A DNA stretch of 64,000 bases from Brasenia schreberi (lineage: Eukaryota > Streptophyta > Magnoliopsida > Nymphaeales > Cabombaceae): positions 6,703,001 to 6,767,000 of the forward strand of contig JAYKKT010000059.1 of the NCBI GenBank assembly GCA_036023115.1. The letters are read 5' to 3'. Positions within the stretch are counted from its first letter, which is position 1, and every line of letters begins with the position of its first letter. Below are positions 1 to 11,632 of the stretch, piece by piece. The notes beneath the pieces are model-generated. The model saw nothing but the letters and a program-made list of their open reading frames with translations. It made no database searches and was not told the origin of the DNA. The translations under genes and the position numbers were made by a program.

Positions 1-1123
1 ACTTCATACTCTACACGATTTGGCAAACTCCTCTAACATTCTAGAAATCAGTCACACGATGTAACGATTATTTTAAGGTGTAATTCATTGCGACAACAAT
101 TCCGTGTACATTACCAAAAGGTGGCAATCGTTATTGCCTGAACATGTAATATTGAAATTATTACGTGTGTGTATGTGTATGTGTGTGGTGCTCGCGGACT
201 TGTGTGTATGTTTGTGTAAACCTATGCATGCATACATATATGTGTATATATCAATGTTTAGATATGTTTGTAGAAAGATAGATGGATATGTTTGGAGAGG
301 AGGTTGCGAGTATTTAGTGTTGTATCAAATTATTTGTTAAATTGTTCCCTTTGTTCATATGTTAAATAAAATATAGGAGATCTGATGCTGTGAGAGTGTG
401 AGATATCGTGCTGGCATCACATACAAAACCAAACCATTGGATTGAATCAATTCAATTGGTCGATTCGGGACGGTTTTATGAACACACCTTGTTCAAGGGG
501 CACACCAATGGTAGGTCTACATTGTAAAACATTTCTGGCTTCGCTTCTGTTTAAGGGATGTCTGCATGCTCAATCTCGTTAAGCAGGCTAAGCATTCTTT
601 TATGAAGTCATACAATTCAGTTTGCAAACTTATCCTACGACTGTGAACTCTCACGTACAATTGTTTTATATCATTTTGTCAACTAAGGAGAGTGTACATT
701 GCTGACACTATGTGGGGGGAATCCTAAAGCAAATCAATTTTCCAAGCTGCTAATGGGGACTGTGACATCCTATTTATTTCGGTTCCTGGTTCTATCACAC
801 TGCCTCCCCTTTCAGTTATAGTATCATGTGTCATGGAATCTATTCGAACTGTTCAACTTTTCTTTAACTTGTGTTTGATGCGAGCTAGCATACAAAACTT
901 AGTCATTGTGGCTTGTTGTTTTCAGTAAATGTAGTGAACTGACCAAGAGGAAATGGGCTATTAATTTTCAACTACATGTCACATAGATTTTATTGTTTAG
1001 CATGAAAGGAGGAAATAGCTTAGTGGCAACAAATGATGGAGACTGCTCAAACCCAGGATGCATAACTTGGAATCAAGGCAGTGTAAAAGTCACTAGAACG
1101 CAGGAAAATAACACAAAGAAGGA
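1..1123. other. gene-free AT-rich stretch
   Basis: I see no gene here. The open frame at 104-340 is low-complexity sequence from a TG/TA-rich tract and is not credible. No RNA gene or element was recognised. Confidence 0.5.
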
Positions 1124-1252
1124 GCACCCAGAGCATTTGCTCAACAGCAGAGCGCTCTAGCGCCGTTGCTGCTAGTGGGGAGTTCGGCTCCTAGAGGGTG
1201 CATGTGCGGGTGGGTATGTTTGGATTCGGCTTCTCTTGTAACCAAAAAAAAA
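1124..1252 (+). mobile_element. tRNA-derived SINE copy S1
   Basis: The head reads like a tRNA promoter: an A-box-like TTTGCTCAACAGCAGAGC, then a B-box-like GGAGTTCGGCTCC. It is followed by a body ending in a TTGTAAC motif and an A-rich tail near 1243-1252. The same layout recurs at 3131-3226 (+) and, on the minus strand, at 39440, 40355 and 61365, which is why I call it a dispersed SINE family rather than a tRNA. It is pol III-type and non-coding, and would depend on a LINE for mobility. Confidence 0.65.
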
Positions 1253-3130
1253 CACACAAAAAGGAAAATGTGAAATTGAAAAGAGATTAAATATTATTCT
1301 AAGGCATGGAAACAGATGCATAACATAGCTTCTCAAGAAACAAAAGCAAATTAAGCATGAAAAAGCCTACTGCATTAGTTCGTGACCTTAAACAATAGAA
1401 ACAAACCAATTTGCATCTATCTTCATTTATTTCCATCGAGGGTGCATTGACATGGGGAGTGAAATAAATAAATATACAACAGTACAAAAGACATGAGAAA
1501 ACATTAGGAAAACTTAAAAGGAAGAAAATTTTCATAAAGCTTTGGAATTTATAAGCTTTCCCTTAACTTGAAGCTAGCGTTCGAAAGTGGTGCCACTTTC
1601 CAAGCTTTATGACTATCTTACATTTATTTCTCTCTTGAGTAATGGCGAGAAACACAAGGGACCCACAGGATCTAGAAAATTGAGTCGCGCACTAATGTTT
1701 CAATTAAAGTGAGGGTTGAGTGTAGGAGGAACAGTGGCAGATGCCTTAGTATATGATAGAACATGCAGTGTTACACTTCTCTAACTCATTATTAAATGAG
1801 GGCAACTTTGAACGTTTGCTCCATGTGTTTAACTTGGCATTCTTTTATTTGGTCAGTTTAGCACCTCCACATTTTCAATGCTGGAAGCCGTTTACCGTGA
1901 CATTGAAAATTGTTCATCTGCCCAGCACCACTCTTCCAATTGGGGATTCTTCTATCCTACTCTCTCTCGTGTTTCCTAATAGATGCCTAGAGATATTATT
2001 TTTATGCACAGTTCAACGTCATATGCAAATGTCGCTTCAGATCACTACTTTGAAGGCCTATAACACTTAAAGTCTTCCAAAGATGTGTTCAATCTCAATT
2101 GTTAGACTATTTCGTTTCTCATTTTGTATCACCCTGAATCAACTTGAAATTGCAAATAGTTTATAAAGTTCCTTTTTTGAAATGAAAACCTTAATAAAGG
2201 ATTTCTCATACGAGATGCTTCATGGGCTATATACAATAAGAGAATTGACCCACTTTAAGAGGCCTTATACATTCATTGCATTCATCTCAACCATTCTTTG
2301 TCATTAATAGCATTATGAAGAAACTGCATTTTCTCAGAAGGCATGAAGAAAATGCATTTTCTCAGAAGGCATGAAGAAACTGCTTATTATCACAGTTAGA
2401 TATATCAGCCATAACTTCAAAGTATCTACGAAACCACGAAACGTTCAAAAGCTTTAAGATCCCTACAAAATGGGACAATTTGAAAATCATGCCACTTTTA
2501 AAATTTCATATATTTTTCACAAGGATGAAGAGTATATGAAAGGTACTGAGAAACTTCTCCTTCGAAACTTAAAGTTTGATGGGCGTGCTTAATCATTTCT
2601 ACCGCTCCAATTAATTAAACAACGCAGCTTAATTATGACCGCCTCCTACTATTTTCATTTGTATGAAGGACCTTTCTTCTCAGTGATCGACGCAGCGCTG
2701 CCCCGACATAAAATAGGGGACTGCACTGCTCATAAATAACAAAACAGACGAAACGTGAGCTCGGACTTGTGGGATGACTTTGGAAAGAGAAGCGCACTTG
2801 GAAAAGGAATTACACTAATTTAACTGCGGTACCTACCCTAGGTAAGCATTGACTACATGAGGGCTACATTTCTAGAGGCCAACTTCGGTATGTGGCCTCA
2901 CGTTTCAAAATATCATTACAGTTTGAGATTGATAGGCATTCAACTAGTCTCAGTGGTCCAAATTCTACGCAAAACGTCTGTTTTTCTGATGCTTTGGGCC
3001 ATTATATTTGAGGATTTTTCTTCTGACCAAGGCAACCCTGTTTCAGATGTTCTTACTATTGCAAATATTTTTGTGAAAATGGCATCTCAGCAAACTATCA
3101 TATTCTATGAAATCCCATTTACCTCAATGG
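1253..3130. other. gene-free stretch
   Basis: No gene is supported. The open frames at 1299-1535 (-), 1753-2070 (+) and 2857-3201 (+) have no recognisable domain and look like chance frames; the last one runs into SINE S2. The only structure I see is the short tandem repeat at 2311-2375. Confidence 0.5.
2311..2375. repeat. short tandem repeat, ~28-bp unit
   Basis: About two and a half copies of a unit beginning GCATGAAGAAAATGC lie head to tail. They differ by single bases (AAAATGC versus AAACTGC). No function is evident. Confidence 0.75.
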
Positions 3131-3226
3131 CAGGGCCTCTAGCGCCGTTGCTGCTGGTGGGAGTTCGACTCCTAGAGGCTGAATGTGTGGTTGTGTGTTA
3201 GGCTTCCGCATCCTCTTGTAACAAAA
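3131..3226 (+). mobile_element. tRNA-derived SINE copy S2, 5'-truncated
   Basis: It shares the CCTCTAGCGCCGTTGCTGCT block, the B-box GGAGTTCGACTCC and the TTGTAAC tail followed by a short A run with copy S1. The A-box part of the head is missing. It contains the motif tgtgttaggcttc, also seen in the minus-strand copies and in the 5' region of the RTE LINE. Confidence 0.65.
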
Positions 3227-4261
3227 ACATCATATTCTTAGAAAATAATTAACCAGGAATCCAGTTGTTAAAATCTAGATTAGAAACAAATTAAGGGACA
3301 CGAAGAAGATGGAGGTGGAAAGTGGAAACTGTTATGTGTTGTAATTCACAGTAGAACATTATACGTGAAGCATTTTATGTATAAATATAATACTAAATGC
3401 TCACCAAACTTTATATAGCTTAGACCTACATTATCTTTTGCCAATCGGCTTGCATCAATAGTAGAAAATTGGAAAATACTAGAACTGCAGATTTGCCAGC
3501 ATCGGATTTATAGGTCTTCACCTACTAGGATCGATTTTCAGTTGACGCAAGCTCAATTGGTATTCACATAAGCTTATGAAAAACATAATTCACCCCTCTT
3601 TACTGTTGTCCCATGCTATACTCACGCAACTGGCCCCAGTGAGCTGTAAGAAATACAGATAGGCTATTCGAGGAGGATGTGACGCACCACACTTGATTGT
3701 AGACATGAAGCACGATTTCCAAGGTGTGAAGATCCACACTCTCTCTCACAATGCAGATACACGATAATCATTGATTTACAGCTGTGAAGCGTTACTGTGG
3801 CGTACCCGTACCGGGTATTTCACTGGATATCAGTATGTGTACCGGTACTTGGCACAAGGGTTAATACAGATACACGATGGTACATGCTGTTTATTATTTT
3901 TGTTTTGCTATGATGTAATTACTTAAATTGGTCTTTTAATTTTTATAGATGAATTACCATATTTAATTTTATATAAATTTAATGATATATAATATATATT
4001 GAAATTTTATATATTTTAATATTGACTATTCATACTTTAAATTTTCTTAAATTCACGTATTCTATACCATACCCATACCGGGTATCGATACCGTGCTGTC
4101 TCCATACAACATAGATTTACAGCCACTCCAATGGAATTTAGATAGTACATCATCCATTATGCACAGCATCTTCAACATAAGAAAGCTATCATCACAACTG
4201 AAATCTGCAGAATTGCACCTATAGAAACACACAGAATTTGTGTAACTGTTTTCCAGGTCTT
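3227..4261. other. gene-free stretch with GTACC/GGTAC-rich islands
   Basis: There is no gene. Around 3799-3860 and 4065-4100 the sequence is built from repeated short motifs such as taccgggtat and gtaccggtac on both sides of an AT-rich core. This resembles the degenerate self-complementary tracts elsewhere in the window and may be a decayed hairpin element. Confidence 0.4.
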
Positions 4262-4365
4262 AACAGAAGAATGATTTATCAGACAATCGGCTAAGCCGTG
4301 TTGAATCTCAGACGCGGTAACCGGCTGATCCGGCGCACTATCTGCTGAGCTACAATTTAGCATTA
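4262..4365 (-). mobile_element. tRNA-like sequence, probably a SINE head
   Basis: On the minus strand the sequence gtagctcagcagatagtg is a good tRNA A-box context, and gagattcaacacgg sits where a B-box would be. I could not fold a complete cloverleaf with CCA-type stem pairing, so a tRNA-derived SINE or tRNA relic is more likely than a working tRNA gene. Confidence 0.35.
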
Positions 4366-4727
4366 GGTTTTGCACGAGCTCTATGACAGCTAACACTTTA
4401 AATAAATAGCAAATTAATTATATAATAAATAAACAATCCTCGTGAATGTAACGTGTACCAATGGATTTATACCTCTACTCCCAGCCCCTCTCCTCCTCCT
4501 CCGCCGACTTAAGAGTGAACATCCCTCTAGAGCTCCCCCCTTCCTCTTTGAGTTCAGTTTTGCTATTTTTACATTCTAAAACCGCAGACCAACTCTCCGC
4601 GTACTCGTTCTTCAAAGAGGTTGTTTGTGGGCCTTGAGATTGTGGAATAATAGTTCATTCATACTGGAGTAGTTGCATGAGATTTTTTACTTCCGTCTTT
4701 AGAGCCCTTGTTTTTGGTTAGTCCATC

Positions 4728-6123
4728 ATGTCAAATCTTTCACGAGAATTGTCTCACTATGACATTGACCACCTTCACAGTTTTCCTTTCTCCAGTCAGT
4801 CGCTCGATTATGCCGAATATGACCCGCTTGGCTACCTAAGCGTAGAGAACCAGAAACTATTGCCTGAACCCGGAGAGTTCTCAGAGAAGACAGCCAACAA
4901 TCTGTCTATCTATGAAAAGTGCTTCACTTCAAACGATGACCATATTGTCATTGGCTGCGTGGATTCGCCGACTAAAAACAGTCTTTCTCACGATGAAAAT
5001 GAGAACTGCACCTTGAAAGCCGGTAGTTCTTTCAACCAGTATGTCAATTTCAACGATTATCGGGGATTATGTGAGAGTGCATACTTCAAATCCATGGCTT
5101 TGAAGAGGAGTAGCGATCCTCTTGCTGCTGCCATAGCCAGCAACTCCCGGATCCTGCTAGATTCCGGTTGTATTGAGACGACGTCCAGTTGTTATAGCTG
5201 GGTATCCAATGAAGTCGAGGAAGGCACCCACAGGGTGGAGCAGCTTCAGTTGTTCTCGGAGGTTGATGATGGGGTATACTGCATCGACAGTTTTGGGGTC
5301 CATGAATCACGAAACAATTATAACAAGAGTCCCTATGTGGTATAAATTGTCTTTCTACATACGATGCTTTATTTTACAAAGCTAATATGTGTGGCACATG
5401 CTAACTAACAGATGCGTTATTGCTCCAGGGTGGCGACTTATCTGAATGTTCATTCAGAAAGAAGCAGTGTGTTATCACTTCACCTGGAAAAACTAAACCT
5501 AAGCCATCCCCATCGAAGGATCCGCAGAGTATTGCAGCAAAGGTATATAGAGATATTCAAAATACACTTTCCTTTTAAGTTATATAGACTATTCCAATAC
5601 ATAGGAATGTCTTAATTAATTGTAGAACCGAAGGGAAAGGATAAGTGAAAGACTTAAGATACTGCAGGACCTTGTACCAAACGGAACTAAGGTAATCAGT
5701 TTAGTTTTTTTCTATATTCTCCATTTGACAGTTCAATGGTCACATATATTTGATTTTTCTTTATGCAATTCGTGATGTGTGCACTTAATGTATGATGAAC
5801 AGGTAGATTTGGTTACGATGCTAGAGAAAGCAATAAGTTATGTCAAATTTCTGCAGCTTCAAGTTAAGGTGAGGATACGTGTGAATTCTAATACAAGATG
5901 AAGACACGAGCTTATATAGTTAAAAGTTAGTCAATTTGATTTATTTAAACGTGTCCTGATAAGATTGCATTATTATTGGTTATCCATAAAGGTGCTTGCA
6001 ACGGATGAGTTCTGGCCAAGCCATGGTGGGAGGCCAACAGAGATAGGCGAAGTAAGGAAGGCGATTGACGACATTCTGTCTTCTCAAAGGCCAATTACCA
6101 GGGCCAAGGAAGGTGATGATTGA
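4728..6123 (+). CDS. RSL/RHD6-type bHLH transcription factor
   Basis: Five exons join in frame to 329 residues: 4728-5339, 5429-5542, 5626-5691, 5803-5868 and 5992-6123. All four introns begin GT, end AG and fall between codons. The bHLH domain covers about residues 235-288. The basic region includes NRRER (243-247); helix 1, the loop with LVPNGTKVD and helix 2 with MLEKAISYVKFLQLQ follow. The C-terminal tail (VLATDEFWPSHGG...) is typical of class I RSL proteins (RHD6/RSL1 group), nuclear DNA-binding factors that promote root-hair and other tip-growing cell fates. The long N-terminal exon is poorly conserved, as usual in this family. A pyrimidine-rich leader precedes the ATG (about 4480-4560). 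No lesion is visible. Assignment to the exact RSL class is from memory of the family and would need a tree. Confidence 0.9.
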
Positions 6124-6734
6124 TCTCCTGCAACTCCATCGCTAATCATTAAAGAGACCAATGATTCAATGTTCCAGAACGTGTGCGTGTTGGCCAGTAC
6201 CGCATGCTTGTTGCAGATTGGCCCTCTGACAAAGGAAAAATTCAAACAAAATAAGGAAGTTAATGCAGACAATTTTGTCGCAATTAAAGCAGAAGCAACT
6301 GTGAGAAAACAATTATATCTAGGCAATGGAAATTTTGTTCGCATTTAGGCACTGAAGAGGCAAACATTAGCTTATGATTAATATCTTCACCTTCAACAAG
6401 CTGAGTTCCTCATCTGATTGGTTTGATCGTTATTGTTGTTACTGTCATATGAACTTTTGAGTGATCCTTTTCTGCAACCAAGCATGGTATGCCGTACTTT
6501 GAAGATCTGCAGGTGGAATCAACCAACCCTACTGTACAGTTGGAGAATGACAAGAATCGGCTTTCTGAATATTAAAATTTCAACTGGAGGCCAAGTGCAT
6601 CTACGCTGACAAATAAAGAGCTTTTATACTTGCATGAAATGAGAAGGCTTGATGCACCATCTCATGATCAAATTAAATTAATTAATTAGTAAGCATACTT
6701 AAACAGATATAAACATTTAGTGAGATGAGGCAAG
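6124..6734. other. 3' flank of the bHLH gene, no gene
   Basis: It probably holds the 3' UTR of the bHLH gene. The frame on the minus strand at 6084-6344 overlaps the last exon and shows no domain. Nothing else was recognised. Confidence 0.45.
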
Positions 6735-7105
6735 CGGCTAGTACTAGGGAAAGGTTGGGGTCCTCTCAATGCTCTAACGCCCACACCGGATATAGAACGA
6801 ACAACCCCACTTCACATACTGCTTTAATGGGCGAACAGTCCAACCCTTGGGACGTACTACCATTTCTAGGTGGAAAAGATCAAGGCACCAAATGTAAATT
6901 CTTGGGGAAGATCCAGCACTAAGGCCGACTTTCGTCCCCGCTCCGCGAGTAGGTCTTGCAGTCAAGCTACCTTCTGCCTTTATACTCGACGGCCAATCTC
7001 CATCCGGCCCACAAGAAACCTTTGCACGCTTTCATTACCTTTTGAGACTCCTCCATTCCATAGAAACTGTCCGCCTAAGAGTCTTCCTTGGCCATTGGTC
7101 CTGTC
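6735..7105 (-). pseudogene. nuclear copy of plastid 23S rRNA (fragment)
   Basis: The plus strand reads as the reverse complement of the 3' half of plastid 23S rRNA, so the rRNA-sense strand is minus. Diagnostic conserved blocks include tcaatgctctaacgcccaca, aatgggcgaacag, cttgggacgtactacc, ctaaggccgactttcgtccc and gaaacctttgcacgc, in the order expected for the peptidyl-transferase region. Between them there are internal deletions and many substitutions, so this is an old, inactive plastid-to-nucleus insertion (NUPT), not a ribosomal RNA gene. Open frames over it are artefacts. A mitochondrial origin is less likely but was not tested. Confidence 0.85.
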
Positions 7106-7647
7106 ACAAGTTTAGAATACAAAACCAATCTTCCAACTGTTGACTTGTAAAAACAGTCATCAAATGGAAAATTTGGGGTCAAGTGGCTTGTGTGAATAAC
7201 TTCTAAGTAGCCATTTAGTCACTGAGGGTTGGCTAGTGCTTTATTAAACAGCCATAATCAGGTTAAAAAAATGTTTCGGCATCCATCTAAAACAATTTTC
7301 TAAAACTTGAAATGTATAGCTCCTAGTTGAACCCACGGGGTTATATGCATAGTCCACGGTTTGCACAAACTAAAATATATATATAGCCCAAAGGTGTGGG
7401 CTATTAGCCCACCTGAGAAAGTTTTCTCGAACTCGAGAACCTTTTCGAACCAGATTGGCCAACTACTAATTGTACTGAAACAGAGCCAAATGTGAAATCA
7501 AACTTCAATTTAGATGTATGTCTATATAGAGGTCCCCTCTTAGACAACTGTACCCAAAATGTGACCCCAAGGTCCCAAGCTTTGACATGGATTCGTCATT
7601 ATTTGTGCCCTTTGTCTCTTCTTTACTCTTAGTTATTAAGTTGTACA
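7106..7647. other. gene-free stretch
   Basis: It lies between the plastid rRNA fragment and LINE copy A. No gene or recognised repeat is visible. Confidence 0.4.
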
Positions 7648-10064
7648 TAACAACTACAACTAAGCCTTTTCCCATACTAGACGGGGTCGGCTACATGGAT
7701 TCTTTGTTCCCACATATCCCTATTGTGTGCCATATTAGGAGTTAACTCCCAATAAGCTAGATCATTCTTTATTGTTTCTTTTCAATACTTTTGTGGTCGT
7801 CCTTTACCTCTTTTAATACTTTCCAAAATTAGTTTTTCATATCTTCTTACACGTTCTTCTTTTGATATTCTTTCTATATGTCCAGACCATCTTAAACGAT
7901 ATTCTCTCATTTTTATCCTCTATTGATGTCACTCCTAATTTGTTTCTAATCACCTCATTATGTATACGGTCTTTTCTTGAATGACCACTCATCTATCTCA
8001 ACATCTTCATTTTTGTAAGAAACATATTTTGTACAAAAACATGACATGCCTAATTGTTGCTCTATAATATTTACCTTTTAACTTTAATGGTATCTTCTTA
8101 TCACAAAGAATACTTGATGCTCCTCTCCATTTTAACTAACCAACATTAATTCTAACATCTCCATCAATTCTTCCATCACTCTAAAAATTTGACCCTAGGA
8201 ATTTAAAACTTTTCTTTTCGGGGATGCAATGTGTGCAAATTTTAATTTTTATGTCCTTCGAAATAACCAAATATTCAAATTTACATTCCATATATTTTGC
8301 CCTTATTCTACTAAGTAAGATGCCTTTGTTTTCTAATATTTCTCTCTATAGTTCTAATTTTCTATTAACTTTTTCCTTAGACTCCTTCACTAACATAATG
8401 TCATTTGCAAATAACATACACCAAGGTACTTCATCTTAAATATGTTTTGTTAACTCATCAATCACCATTATAAATAAGTGTGGACTTAAAGTTGATCCTT
8501 GATGTAACCCAATATTAACTTCAAAGAAGTTTGTCATTCCTTCATAAGTCTCTTATAAGGTTAATGTATGTCAATGGGATACTTCATTTTTCTAAAGTTC
8601 TCCAAATAACCTCCCTCTGTACCCTATCGTAAACTTTTTCTACATCAATAAATATCATGTGAAAGTCTTTATTTTTTGCTCTAAAATATTTCATAAGACT
8701 TTTCAAATGGTGAATCTCTTTAAAAGTAGATTTGTCTAACATGAATCCAAATTGGTTCTCTGTTTTACTTGATATTTGTCTTAACCTACGTTTGATAATT
8801 CTTTCCCACAATTTCATAGTATGGCTCATTAACTTGATACCTCGATAATTCACACAATTATGAATGTCTCTCTTGTTCTTATATATGAGTATAATAAGTG
8901 TACTCGCTCTCCATTCTTCGGGCATCTTTTGGTTTCTCCATATTTCATTAAATAGTCTTATAAGCTAAGTGATTCCTATTTTTCCTAGTATTTTCCAAAC
9001 TTTTATAAAAATATTGTTTGGTCCTACTTATTTATCACCCTTCATATGTTTAAGAGCCTCTTTGACTTCGTTCTTTTGAATACATCAGTAGAAATTATGG
9101 TTTTATATACTTTTCTAACTTAGCTAACTCTCCTAAGCTAATACTAACATCTTTATTTTCATTAAAAAACTTATAAAAATAGTTTTCCCATCTATTTCTT
9201 ATATCATCATTTGCTACTAGAATTTTTTTATTATCATCTTTGATGCATCTAACATAATTAAAATCTTTAGTTTTTTAATCTCTAACCCTAGCTATCCTAA
9301 AAATATCTCTTTCACCCTCATTTGAGTTGAGTTTTTTTTTATATAAAATGGCTAAAAATACTTATATCTTCTTTCTTGCTTTTGAGGTTCCACCATTTAG
9401 TCTGAATAACTTGATGCACTCTTTTCTTCTTTGTCCATTTTTTTATTTGTAAATTCATAACTAAAAGTCGATGTTAGGTGGTTAAGCTTTCTCTTGGAAT
9501 TACCTTGCAATCTTTACAACACACTTTATCTTTTCTTCTACAAATAAAGTAATCAATTTGTGTTTGTGATTAGCCTCTCTTATAAGTAATCTAATGTTTA
9601 TCTCATTTTTTAAAGATTGTATTGACTATAAAGAGATCAAATGTCATAGCAAAATTTAAAATTTCCCTACCTTCCTCATTTATATCACCAAAACCAAACT
9701 TTCCATGAATACCTTGATATCCTAATATCTCTTTACCGACATGTCCATTTAAATCTCCTCCTAAACAAATCATCTCCCTTTGTGGAATCTTTTGAATCAC
9801 CTTATCTAACTCTTCCCAAAAAGTTATATTTATACTATCTTCTAGTCCTACTTGGGATGCGTAAGTACAAACTATATTCAAAACCTCTACTGTTAACACT
9901 AATTTTAACATCATGATTCGGTCACCATATGGTTGCATGTCTACTACACTATCTTTTAAATCTTTATTTATGATAATACCAACTTCGTTTTGAGCTTTTT
10001 CCTTACCTTAGTACCATCATTTAAAACTTATATCCTCTATCTCCTTTGCTTTTTTTTCAACCCA
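7648..10064 (-). mobile_element. RTE-type LINE copy A, decayed, 5'-truncated
   Basis: The 3' end lies at 7648 and is the reverse complement of the family tail (GGCTTAGTTGTTG-like). Moving to higher coordinates come the C-terminal region, the reverse transcriptase fragment at 8584-8925 (WRASTLI...[19 protein letters not shown]) and the apurinic-type endonuclease fragment at 9603-9938 (GGDLNGHVGKE, FDLFIVNTIFKK). Similarity to copy D stops near 10064, so the extreme 5' end is missing. The lysine-rich linker near 9345 is also shortened. Frameshifts and stops are frequent, so it is dead. It is clearly older than copies C and D. Confidence 0.9.
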
Positions 10065-10914
10065 CGTGCAATTTCACTTCGTTCAGGCCTAAACTTCATT
10101 TTCTTCCTGCCAGACGGATATATAAATTTTCACATACCCGAAAGGATACTTGGGTGGAAAGGATGATGGAAGCTTGTTATTAGGCATGACATGGAAACGT
10201 CACAGGCACACCACCGCATGACCCGGGTCCAGTTCTTCGGTTGTAGTTCACTAGTAATTCCATATCTTTATTTAATGTTTTATCATACTGAACCACAATA
10301 AGTTTTCACACATAAATGGTGGTCCGATCCACTCATAAAATCAACATAAACGTACCTCTAAAAAGTATTACTATGCCTCCTCAACTAATAATATATTGTT
10401 TTCATATATTATTTATCTTATCCAGCGACTTAATATATTCCAAGTGTTTTCGGTTATTTGAATTATTTATCAAGTCAACTTATAAAAGGACCAACCAGAA
10501 GTACATTGAGTCCGTTCCAACAATTGAATGCCATTTAATGCATGGAATTAAGAACATGTCCTTTGCAACAATGCCAGAGTTCATCTTAAACTATTCTTTT
10601 GAGTATTTCTTCTTTTTCTAGACAAGCATGGGTTTGGAGACCCCTACCGTAGGTCCACTTTCAGGGGTTTTGAGCTACTGACTTTAAGGAGATTCTTCGA
10701 ACTGACCCTTAGCAAGGAGAGCCGTGGCTTCTCGTGCTTTCCCTCTAATAGGGTTGCTTTAATTAATTCTCAAGTATTATTGTTCGACACAAATGCATGA
10801 CCAAACCGCAGTCACTTACCATGTCATTTAAGCATAAACACAATTGGAGTTAACTTTAGAATGACCACGCTAAAGTGCCTTGAGGAGTCACAATTAGGTT
10901 TAGCAATACGAGAC
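10065..10914. other. gene-free stretch
   Basis: The frame at 10316-10621 is AT-rich and shows no domain. The segment near 10621-10745 is less AT-rich and unassigned. Confidence 0.4.
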
Positions 10915-11632
10915 AATAACAACAACTAAGCCTTTCATCCTTCTTATCAAAACTTACTTTGGTATCTTTCTACATGTTCAAACTATCTTAAACAAAATTT
11001 TCTTATTTTATCATGTATTATTACAAATAGAATTAATACAACTTATTTAAAATGAAAAGTAGCATCAAATATTCTATGTGATAAGAAGATATCATTAAAG
11101 TTGAAAGGTAAATATTATAGAGCAACAAGTAGACCTATTCTGTTTTATGGTTATGAGTATTAGATAGTTAATCATCAACATGTACAAAAGATGTCCATAG
11201 CAAAAATAAAATTGTTTAGATGAATGAGTAGTCATATAAGAAAAGATCATATACATAATGAGGTTATTAAAAACAAATTGAGAGTGATACCAACAGAGAG
11301 AAAATCATTTAAGATAGTTTGAATATATAGAAAGATGACCAAAGGAAACTCCAGTCATAATTTATGAAAAATAGATTGTGAAAATATTAAATGAGTAAGA
11401 GGAAGATCATAAAAGTATTGAAAAAAATAATAAAGAATGATTTAACTCATGTTGAGTTAACTGTCAATATAGCACATGATAGGGCTTTGTGGAATAAAAA
11501 AATTTATGTAGTTGACCCCATCTAGTATAAGAAAAGGCTTAGTTGTTGTTGTTATCATATATTGTTATTATTCTCAATTTATTTCTAATAACCGTATAGG
11601 GTCTTTCCTTGTGTAAACACTCATCCATCATC
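10915..11632 (-). mobile_element. RTE LINE 3' fragment, split by a second LINE
   Basis: Two minus-strand pieces of the family, 10915-11020 (tail and C-terminal part) and about 11570-11632 (next part inward), are collinear with copy C. They are interrupted by a plus-strand LINE fragment at 11020-11553. Both are diverged and non-coding. Confidence 0.75.
11020..11553 (+). mobile_element. RTE LINE 3' fragment nested in another
   Basis: Read on the plus strand it follows the last part of the RTE ORF with many stops. It ends at 11553 with the family 3' signature ggcttagttgttgttgtt. The flanks share a decayed direct repeat (atcatgtattatta and atcatatattgttatta) that may be the target-site duplication. 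Confidence 0.75.

Noticed and set aside
4262..4365. Functional tRNA gene on the minus strand
   Set aside because: The A-box context is good but a full cloverleaf with paired acceptor stem could not be made; a SINE-type relic is more likely.
6725..7115. Protein-coding frames over the plastid rRNA fragment
   Set aside because: The sequence is an rRNA relic; the frames are accidental.
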